Notes under the pieces: model-generated | What the model was told of the DNA's origin: nothing | Seen by the model: the letters and a program-made list of their open reading frames with translations, nothing else | Database searches by the model: none | NCBI GenBank assembly: GCA_023386515.1 | Contig: JAEWJQ010000001.1 | Location: forward strand, 1-5,334 | DNA length: 5,334 nt | Direction of reading: 5' to 3' | Source: Pseudomonadota bacterium | GTDB lineage: Bacteria; Pseudomonadota; Alphaproteobacteria; Sphingomonadales; Sphingomonadaceae | In this document: piece by piece, positions 1 to 5,334 of the stretch | How positions within the stretch are numbered: the stretch's first letter is position 1 | How the letters are laid out: each line of letters starts with the position of its first letter | Program-made: the position numbers and the translations under genes

Positions 1-529
1 GTTCACGCCGGACGGGCGGCGCGATCCGGTCATGGCGACCCTGCCGGGGCCGATCCAGCTCTACGTCGGTCGCGTCGCCATCGAAAAGAACGTCGAGGCG
101 TTCCTCGCGACGAACCAACCGGGCAGCAAGGTGGTAGTCGGCGACGGCCCGGCGCGCGAGGCCCTGGCAGCCCGTTACCCGCAGGCGCATTTCCGCGGCG
201 CCCTTTATGGCGAGGCGCTGGCGGCCGCCTATCGCAGCGCCCACGTCTTCGTCTTCCCAAGCCGCACCGACACCTTCGGACTGGTGATGCTCGAGGCGCT
301 CGCCTGCGGCACTCCGGTCGCGGCCCTGCCCGCGCCGGGCCCGGTCGACGTGCTGTCGGCAGACGTGGGGGCGATCGATCCGTCCCTCGACTCAGGGATC
401 GCGGCGGCGCTGGCGATGGATCGCACCGTCTGTGCGGATTATGCCAGGGGGTTCAGCTGGACCGCCAGTGCCACGCAATTCCTGCACGCGCTGGCGCCGA
501 TCCGCCCCGTCGCGCAGATGGCGGCCTGA
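1..529 (+). CDS. GT4-family (GT-B fold) glycosyltransferase, C-terminal part; 5' end outside window
   Basis: Likely transfers a sugar from a nucleotide-sugar donor to a lipid or polysaccharide acceptor at the cytoplasmic membrane; donor and acceptor cannot be read from the sequence. The reading frame is open from base 2 to the TGA at 527-529, giving 175 visible residues; the ATG at 32 is internal, because the frame continues upstream without a stop. What is visible is the donor-binding Rossmann domain. It has the phosphate-contacting Arg/Lys motif YVGRVAIEKN (Arg24, Lys29 of the fragment), a VVVGDGP strand-loop, and FVFPSRTDTFGLVMLEALA. In that last motif the usual E-x7-E signature appears as D-x7-E (Asp90, Glu98), as in SQD2-like members. 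The FSW near the C-terminus is also common in this group. About half of a normal GT4 protein, including the acceptor domain, is missing to the left. It converges on the efflux operon. Family call is firm; substrate is unknown. Confidence 0.88.
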   Translation, partial: FTPDGRRDPVMATLPGPIQLYVGRVAIEKNVEAFLATNQPGSKVVVGDGPAREALAARYPQAHFRGALYGEALAAAYRSAHVFVFPSRTDTFGLVMLEALACGTPVAALPAPGPVDVLSADVGAIDPSLDSGIAAALAMDRTVCADYARGFSWTASATQFLHALAPIRPVAQMAA

Positions 530-601
530 AACCGCGGCCTCATTGCCCGCGCAAGTTCGTGGCGACCGCGCGACCGAACAGCCGTCGATCGTGATCGAAC
601 A

Positions 602-656
602 GGCGATCCGGCCCGTGTCCCTCAACCCCCATCATGACGGTGTCGGCCGGATCGCC
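602..656 (+). repeat. Perfect 12-bp inverted repeat with 31-nt spacer, possible terminator of the glycosyltransferase gene
   Basis: The left arm GGCGATCCGGCC (602-613) is the exact reverse complement of the right arm GGCCGGATCGCC (645-656). The spacer is 614-644. It lies 72 bp after the glycosyltransferase stop, and a short T-rich stretch (GTCTTTT, 661-667) follows on the plus strand. A transcript from either strand could form a stable stem. The long loop and the 4-nt gap before the T-rich stretch make it an imperfect intrinsic terminator; it might instead stabilise an mRNA 3' end or bind a protein. The symmetry is seen directly; the role is inferred. Confidence 0.5.
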
Positions 657-739
657 ACTGGTCTTTTCAAGCGCCACCAATGAGACGTCGGTAACGAACG
701 CCTCTCGGCCGATTCTCCATCAGGCGGCGGGCCGACCGT

Positions 740-761
740 GTCGGGTGGCGGACCACCCGAC
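740..761 (-). terminator. Compact hairpin after the efflux operon, probable (bidirectional) transcription terminator
   Basis: GTCGGGTGG (740-748) pairs perfectly with CCACCCGAC (753-761) around a 4-nt CGGA loop (on the minus strand TCCG); a T/G pair at 739/762 could extend it. It begins 10 bp beyond the TAA stop of the outer-membrane gene on the minus strand, where a terminator for that operon is expected. No run of T follows on either strand, so it is not a textbook intrinsic terminator; U-tract-poor hairpins occur in GC-rich bacteria. It also sits at the end of the convergent glycosyltransferase transcript, so it could act on both. Confidence 0.55.
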
Positions 762-771
762 GGCTCTGCGA

Positions 772-2301
772 TTACTGTAGCCCGCCGCCGAGCGACCGAT
801 ACAGTTCGATCAGGTTGCTGCCGCGGGCCAGCCGGGTGGTGACGAGCTGCTGCTGCGCCGTGTACGACGTGCGCTGCGTGTCGAGCGTGTTGAGGAAGCT
901 TTCCACACCCGCCCGATAGCGCGCGTCCGAGAGGCGCGCGGCGACCGCGGCCGCATTGGCGCGCGCGGTTTGCGCCGACACCTGTTCATCGATCGTGCCG
1001 CGCTGCGCCAGCGCATCGGCAACCTCGCGGAAGGCGGTCTGTACCGTCTTCTCATAAGTGGCGACCGCCGCCTGCTGCGAAGCCTTGGCATAATCGAGAT
1101 TGCCGCGCAGCCGCCCCCCGTCGAACAGCGGCACGCCGATCGACGGCGTACCGGTGTAGGTGAAGCTGCCCCCACCGAACAGTCCGCTCAGCGCGGTGCT
1201 GATCGTGCCGAGCGTCGCGGTCAGCGAGATGCGCGGGAACAACGCCGCCCGCGCCGCACCGATATTGGCGTTCTGTGCGATCAGTTGATGCTCCGCCTGC
1301 AACACGTCCGGCCGGCGCAGCAACACCTCCGACGACAGGCCTGCGGGCAACGTCGGGATGGTTGCGTCACCATTGCCCAGGCTGGCGGGCAGCAGATCGG
1401 CGGTCACCGTGGTGCCGACGAGCAGGTTGAGTGCGTTCTGATCCTGCGCAACCCGCGTCTTCAGCGCGGCGATATCGTTGCGCGCGGCCTGATAATTCGT
1501 TTCCGCCTGCCGCGCCTCCAGCTCGGAGGCGACGCCGATGCGGAACTGTGCCTGGGTCAGCTCGAGCGTCTGCTGGAAGGTCTTCAGCGAATCCTGCGAG
1601 ATGCGCAGCTGGTCCTGATCCGACGCGAGCGTCAGCCAGGCGGTGGCGATTTCCGCGATCAGGCTGATCCGCGTCGACCGCTGCGCCTCCTCGCTGGCGA
1701 AATATTGCTCCAGCGCGGCACGGCTGAGGTTGCGGACCCGGCCGAACAGATCGAGCTCGAACGCCGAGAAACCCGCATTGACCGAATAGAATTGGAGATT
1801 GGACGACGAGGTGCTGCCGACGCTGCCGCCGACGCCCGTGCCCGTTCCGCCGGTCGTACCGCCCGTGGTTCCGCCGGTGCCGCTCCCGCCCGTGCCGGTG
1901 CTACCGGTGCCCGATCCGCTCGCGGCACCCGTGGTGCTCGCCGCCCCGAACAAATTGTTGGTATAGGTGCCCGAGCCGCTGATCGTCGTGCTGGGCACCA
2001 GGTCGGCGCGCTGGACGCGATATTGGGCGCGGGCCTGCAGCACGTTCGCCGCCGCGACGCGCAGGTCGCGGTTGTTGTCGAGGCCGAGCGCGATCACCTG
2101 TTGCAGCTTCGGATCGGTGAAGAAGCTGCGCCAGCCGATCTTGGTGACGTCGGGGGCGTCGGTCGCGGCGGCGGGATAGACACCGCCCTGCGGCAGCGTC
2201 GCGGGGACCGCGCCCGCCGGACGGACGTATTTCGGCGCCATGTTGCAGCCGGCGAGCGACGCGCTCGCCACCAGCGCCACGATGAGGGACTTACGGGTCA
2301 T
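772..2301 (-). CDS. Outer-membrane efflux lipoprotein, NodT/OprM (TolC-like) family
   Basis: Outer-membrane exit duct of a tripartite RND efflux pump; a trimer is expected to form a periplasmic alpha-helical tunnel topped by a beta-barrel. The protein is 509 residues. Its signal peptide ends in a lipobox, Leu16-Ala-Gly-Cys19, so Cys19 should be lipidated; Asn at +2 is compatible with outer-membrane sorting. CNMAPKYVRP is the usual mature start of the family. Two outer-membrane-efflux repeats follow, about residues 60-290 and 320-505. Family hallmarks include FELDLFGRVRN (181-191), LLRRPDVLQAEHQL (327-340), AALFPRISL (352-360), and FDGGRLRG (393-400). Residues about 122-167 are a Gly/Ser/Thr-rich insertion that makes the protein some 30-45 residues longer than typical OprM-like proteins. 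The ATG at 2301 is preceded by a good Shine-Dalgarno sequence. It lies 5 bp downstream of the permease stop, so it is the last gene of the operon. Family assignment is secure; exported compounds are not determined. Confidence 0.96.
   Translation of the reverse strand: MTRKSLIVALVASASLAGCNMAPKYVRPAGAVPATLPQGGVYPAAATDAPDVTKIGWRSFFTDPKLQQVIALGLDNNRDLRVAAANVLQARAQYRVQRADLVPSTTISGSGTYTNNLFGAASTTGAASGSGTGSTGTGGSGTGGTTGGTTGGTGTGVGGSVGSTSSSNLQFYSVNAGFSAFELDLFGRVRNLSRAALEQYFASEEAQRSTRISLIAEIATAWLTLASDQDQLRISQDSLKTFQQTLELTQAQFRIGVASELEARQAETNYQAARNDIAALKTRVAQDQNALNLLVGTTVTADLLPASLGNGDATIPTLPAGLSSEVLLRRPDVLQAEHQLIAQNANIGAARAALFPRISLTATLGTISTALSGLFGGGSFTYTGTPSIGVPLFDGGRLRGNLDYAKASQQAAVATYEKTVQTAFREVADALAQRGTIDEQVSAQTARANAAAVAARLSDARYRAGVESFLNTLDTQRTSYTAQQQLVTTRLARGSNLIELYRSLGGGLQ
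1801..1941 (-). repeat. Low-complexity Gly/Ser/Thr-coding tract inside the outer-membrane channel gene
   Basis: This stretch encodes residues 121-167 of the outer-membrane lipoprotein, almost entirely Gly, Ser and Thr, including GTGGTTGGTTGGTGTG. At DNA level it is built from short imperfect repeats; for example GTTCCGCCGGT occurs at 1844-1854 and again at 1868-1878 (plus strand), exactly 24 bp apart and hence in frame. It separates the two presumed beta-strands of the first repeat (around residues 104-115 and 169-181), so it should form an extracellular loop. Length variation by replication slippage is plausible but not shown. Confidence 0.8.
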
Positions 2302-2306
2302 CGAAC

Positions 2307-5300
2307 TTACGCTCCCTGCGGGGCCTGGCGGCCCTGCGGTTCGTCATGAGGACCGCCGTCGTGCGGCGGCGCGCCGTGCGGATCGTCATGGGCCGCCGGC
2401 TCGGCGTGGCCGCCCTGACCGAACAGGCGCAGGACGACGACGAAGAACATCGGCACGAAGAAGATCGCGAGGATCGTCGCCGACAGCATGCCGCCGACCA
2501 CGGCACGGCCGATCGCATTCTGACCGCCCGCGCCCGCCCCGGTCGAGATCGCCAGCGGCAACACGCCGAAGACGAAGGCGAGGCTGGTCATCAGGATCGG
2601 CCGGAGGCGCAGCTTCGCCGCCGCCACCGCCGCGTCGAACGGCTTCAGCCCGTCGCGCATCTTCTCCTCGGCGAATTCGACGATCAGGATCGCGTTCTTC
2701 GCGGACACGCCGATCGTGGTGATCAGACCGACCTGGAGATAGATGTCGTTGTTGAGCCCGGTCAGCGTCGCGGCCAGCACGGCGCCGAGCACGCCGAGCG
2801 GCACCACCAGCATCACCGAGATCGGCACCGACCAGCTCTCATACAAAGCGGCGAGGCAGAGGAAGACGATCAGCAGCGACAGGCCGTAGAGCGCCGGCGC
2901 CTGGCCACCCGACAGGCGTTCCTCGTAGCTGAGGCCGGTCCATTCGAGCGCCGTGCCCGGCGGCAGCTTGGCGTGGATCGCCTCCATCGCCTTCATCGCC
3001 GCACCGGACGAGACGCCGGGCGCGGGGGCGCCGAGCAGCTCCATCGACGGCAGACCGTTGTACCGGGTCAGCTGCGCCGGCGCCTGCTTCCACGACAGGG
3101 TCGAGAAGGCAGTAAACGGCGCCATCTGGCCGCTGTCGCCGCGGACGTAGAAGTTGCCGACGTCCTCCGGCTTCTGGCGGTAGGGTTCATCGGCCTGGAT
3201 GTAGACGCGCTTGACGCGACCACGATCGATGAAGTCGTTGACGTAGCTGCCGCCCCAAGCGGTCGAGATCGTGCTGTTGACCGTCGACAGGTCGAGGCCG
3301 AGCGCCCGCGCCTTGTCCTGATCGACGTCGATCTTGAGCTGCGGCGCGTCGTCGAGGGCGTTGGGACGCACGCCGACCAGCGACTTGTCCTGCATCGCCA
3401 TGCCCAGCATCATGTTGCGCGCGGCAAGCAGCTTTTCATGGCCGATACCGGCTTGATCGACCAGCTGCAGGTCGAAGCCGGTGGCATTGCCGAGCTCCTG
3501 GACGGCGGGCGGGATGACCGCGAAGATCATCGCGTCCTTGAACTGCGACAGGGCTCCCATCGCCCGGCCGGCGATTGCCTGCGCCTTGTTGGCGGCGCCC
3601 TTCCGCTCGTCCCACTGCTTGAGCGGGATGAAGGCGATGCCGCTGTTCTGGCCCTGGCCGGCGAAGCTGAAGCCGTTGACCGTGAAGACGCCCTGGACGT
3701 TACCACCTTCCTTTTGCAGGAAGTGATCGCGGATCGTGTCGAGGCCCTTCTGGGTACGCGCGGTGGTAGCGCCCGGCGGCCCCTGCACCAGCGCGATCAT
3801 GATCCCCTGGTCCTCGTCCGGCAGGAAGCCCGTGGGCAGGCGCATGAACAGGAAGCCCATGCCCAGCACGAGCAGCAGATAGACCAGCATCGACCGCTTC
3901 CAACTGCGCGCCGTCCGCACCACGCCATGCTCGTAGCGGACCTGGCCACGCTCAAACTTGTCGTTGAACCAGCGGAAGAAGCGGGCGAAAATGCCGTTGC
4001 CTTCAACCTTGTTGGCCTCGTGCGGCTTCAGGATCGTGGCGCAAAGCGCCGGCGTCAGGATCAGCGCGACCGCGATCGACAGCACCATCGCCGAAACGAT
4101 CGTGATCGAGAACTGGCGGTAGATGACGCCGGTCGAGCCGCCGAAGAACGCCATCGGCAGGAACACCGCCGACAGCACCAGCGCGATGCCGATCAGCGCG
4201 CCGGTGATCTCGTCCATCGACTTTCTGGCCGCCTCCTTGGGCGACAGATGCTCGGTGGTGATCAGGCGTTCGACGTTTTCGACAACGACGATCGCGTCGT
4301 CGACCAGCAGGCCGATGGCCAGCACCATGCCGAACAGGGTCAGCGTGTTGATCGAATAGCCCGCCGCGGCGAGGATGCCGAAGGTGCCGAGCAGCACCAC
4401 CGGCACCGCGATCGTCGGGATCAGCGTCGCGCGCCAGTTCTGCAGGAACAGGAACATCACGAGGAAGACGAGGATCACCGCCTCGACCAAAGTATGGACG
4501 ACCTGCTCCACCGACAGCCGCACGAACGGCGACGTGTCGTAGGGGTAGATCACCTTGACGTCCGACGGGAACTGCTTGGCGATGGCGTTGACGCGTTCCT
4601 TGACGGCGGTGACCGTGGTCAGGGCGTTGGCGCCGGGCGCGAGCTTGATGCCGATACCGGAGGCGGGCTTGCCGTTCCACTGCGACTGGAAGCCGTAGTT
4701 TTCGGCGCCGATCTCGACGCGGGCGACATCGCGCAGCCGCACCACCGACCCGTCGGTGTTGCTCTTCAGCCGGATCGCGGCGAATTGCTCCGGCGAGGTC
4801 AGCCGGGATTCCACCGACACGGTGGCGTTGAGCATCTGCTCCTTCGGAGCGGGCTGCGCGCCGATCTGGCCGGCCGAGACCTGTGCGTTCTGCGCGGTGA
4901 TCGCCGATGTCACATCGGCCATCGTCAGCGCGTAATTGTTCAGCTTCAGCGGGTCGACCCAGATACGCATGGCATATTGCGAGCCGAACACCGTCGTGTC
5001 GCCCACGCCGTTGACGCGCGCCAGCGGGTCCTGGAGCTTGGAGACGATATAGTCGGACAAGTCGGAATCGTCGTGGCTGCCGTCCGACGAATAGAGACCG
5101 ACGAACATCAGGAAGTTCTGCGTCGCCTTGGCGACGATCAGCCCCTGGCGCTGCACCTCCTGCGGCAACAGCGGCGTTGCCGCCTGCAGCTTGTTCTGGA
5201 CCTGAACCTGCGCGATGTCGGGATCGGTACCCTGTTCGAAGGTCAGGGTGATGACCACCGACCCGGCGGACGAGGACGACGAGGAGAAATAGCGAAGGTT

Positions 5301-5334
5301 GTCGATGCCCTTCAGCTGCTGCTCGATGATCTGA
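2307..5334 (-). CDS. RND (HAE1 family) multidrug efflux permease, AcrB/MexB/TtgB type; N-terminus outside window
   Basis: Inner-membrane proton/drug antiporter, expected to work as a trimer. The frame is open to the right edge and 1008 residues are visible; comparison with remembered AcrB places the first at about AcrB Gln63, so only TM1 and the start of the porter domain are missing. The GTG at 5258 is an internal Val codon, not a start. Visible: the porter domain, TM2-TM6 (about fragment residues 279-430), TM7 (480-497), the second periplasmic half, and TM8-TM12 (about 813-970). Proton-relay residues are intact: the Asp pair in [16 protein letters not shown] (fragment 345/346, AcrB D407/D408), the Lys in [13 protein letters not shown] (879, K940), and an Arg before LRPILMTS (909, R971). 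The distal-pocket Phe set (AcrB F136, F178, F610, F615, F617, F628) is conserved. The switch loop reads [11 protein letters not shown], with Ser and Gln at AcrB G616 and R620. The cytoplasmic tail is rich in His, Asp and Pro. First visible gene of the operon; the adaptor gene is expected upstream. Confidence 0.97.
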   Translation of the reverse strand, partial: QIIEQQLKGIDNLRYFSSSSSSAGSVVITLTFEQGTDPDIAQVQVQNKLQAATPLLPQEVQRQGLIVAKATQNFLMFVGLYSSDGSHDDSDLSDYIVSKLQDPLARVNGVGDTTVFGSQYAMRIWVDPLKLNNYALTMADVTSAITAQNAQVSAGQIGAQPAPKEQMLNATVSVESRLTSPEQFAAIRLKSNTDGSVVRLRDVARVEIGAENYGFQSQWNGKPASGIGIKLAPGANALTTVTAVKERVNAIAKQFPSDVKVIYPYDTSPFVRLSVEQVVHTLVEAVILVFLVMFLFLQNWRATLIPTIAVPVVLLGTFGILAAAGYSINTLTLFGMVLAIGLLVDDAIVVVENVERLITTEHLSPKEAARKSMDEITGALIGIALVLSAVFLPMAFFGGSTGVIYRQFSITIVSAMVLSIAVALILTPALCATILKPHEANKVEGNGIFARFFRWFNDKFERGQVRYEHGVVRTARSWKRSMLVYLLLVLGMGFLFMRLPTGFLPDEDQGIMIALVQGPPGATTARTQKGLDTIRDHFLQKEGGNVQGVFTVNGFSFAGQGQNSGIAFIPLKQWDERKGAANKAQAIAGRAMGALSQFKDAMIFAVIPPAVQELGNATGFDLQLVDQAGIGHEKLLAARNMMLGMAMQDKSLVGVRPNALDDAPQLKIDVDQDKARALGLDLSTVNSTISTAWGGSYVNDFIDRGRVKRVYIQADEPYRQKPEDVGNFYVRGDSGQMAPFTAFSTLSWKQAPAQLTRYNGLPSMELLGAPAPGVSSGAAMKAMEAIHAKLPPGTALEWTGLSYEERLSGGQAPALYGLSLLIVFLCLAALYESWSVPISVMLVVPLGVLGAVLAATLTGLNNDIYLQVGLITTIGVSAKNAILIVEFAEEKMRDGLKPFDAAVAAAKLRLRPILMTSLAFVFGVLPLAISTGAGAGGQNAIGRAVVGGMLSATILAIFFVPMFFVVVLRLFGQGGHAEPAAHDDPHGAPPHDGGPHDEPQGRQAPQGA
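2310..2423 (-). other. His/Asp/Pro-rich C-terminal tail of the RND permease
   Basis: These codons specify the last 38 residues after TM12, including [19 protein letters not shown] and a following PHDEP: five His among many Asp, Glu, Pro and Gly. The tail should be disordered and cytoplasmic. E. coli AcrB also ends in a short His-rich tail able to bind nickel resin, so metal binding is conceivable; no function is demonstrated. Repeated HD/PH pairs suggest expansion of a short unit. Confidence 0.7.
2312..2317 (-). promoter_or_regulatory. Ribosome-binding site of the outer-membrane gene, inside the permease 3' end
   Basis: On the minus strand, AGGGAG lies 10 nt before the ATG at 2301 and just before the permease TAA (2309-2307). 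This supports the chosen start and indicates that ribosomes finishing the permease can reload on the outer-membrane gene, keeping the two products coordinated. Confidence 0.75.

Noticed and set aside
32..34. ATG at 32 as the start of a short glycosyltransferase
   Set aside because: The frame is open upstream to base 2, and a protein starting here would lack the whole acceptor domain; it is an internal Met of a truncated gene.
585..598. TCGATC-GT-GATCGA palindrome as an operator
   Set aside because: It lies downstream of both convergent genes, with no promoter visible nearby, and CGATC words are frequent in this DNA.
392..683. Small open frames on both strands across the glycosyltransferase end and the intergenic gap
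   Set aside because: They overlap the real gene, are rich in Arg and Pro, and show no ribosome-binding site or family resemblance.
970..2349. A 459-codon plus-strand open frame antisense to the outer-membrane gene
   Set aside because: Its codons lie exactly opposite those of the minus-strand gene, so it stays open merely because TTA, CTA and TCA codons are rare in a GC-rich gene. The product is Arg/Gly/Ala-rich with no recognisable domain, while the minus strand encodes a full known family.
2353..2369. CCGCCG/CGGCGG hairpin near the 3' end of the permease gene as a regulatory element
   Set aside because: The 6-bp arms fall in repetitive GC-rich codons of the His/Pro tail, where such pairing is common by chance; nothing else suggests attenuation.
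4003..4680. A 225-codon minus-strand open frame in another frame of the permease
   Set aside because: It lies wholly within the conserved permease transmembrane region and is Arg/Ala/Gly-rich, without any family motif; a frame shadow.
5256..5258. GTG as the start codon of the permease
   Set aside because: The same frame continues upstream to the window edge with residues that match the AcrB family ([18 protein letters not shown]), so the codon is an internal Val and the gene is simply cut by the window.

Overview
The window is GC-rich, gene-dense bacterial chromosome. It holds three protein-coding genes, two of them cut by the window edges. Codon use is GC-skewed throughout, and both efflux genes resemble Gram-negative families. 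The style of the proteins (a NodT/OprM-type lipoprotein with a Gly/Ser/Thr-rich loop, an AcrB-like permease, and a GT4 glycosyltransferase ending in an FSW motif) suggests an alphaproteobacterium, probably a sphingomonad. That placement is inference from protein flavour, not from a marker gene.

Layout. Bases 1-529 (+) are the C-terminal half of a GT4/GT-B glycosyltransferase whose start lies upstream of the window. Bases 530-771 are a 242-bp gap between convergent genes. The gap holds no convincing gene but two clean inverted repeats: a 12-bp perfect pair at 602-613/645-656, and a compact hairpin at 740-761 just past the end of the efflux operon. Bases 772-2301 (-) encode a complete outer-membrane efflux lipoprotein. 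Bases 2307-5334 (-) encode an RND/HAE1 inner-membrane permease, nearly complete but missing about 62 N-terminal residues beyond the right edge.

How the genes work together. The two minus-strand genes are 5 bp apart, and the ribosome-binding site of the second lies inside the end of the first, so they form one operon and are probably translationally coupled. The permease would use the proton gradient to export hydrophobic or amphiphilic compounds from the periplasm and inner membrane. The lipoprotein would be the exit duct across the outer membrane. The third component, a periplasmic adaptor, is not in the window and is expected just upstream of the permease, beyond base 5334, with the operon promoter and any regulator. 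The glycosyltransferase is on the opposite strand and need not be functionally linked.

I see no new biological system here. The points most worth a second look are the low-complexity insertion predicted to lie at the cell-surface tip of the outer-membrane channel, the substitutions in the permease switch loop, the His-rich permease tail, and the inverted repeats between the convergent genes.
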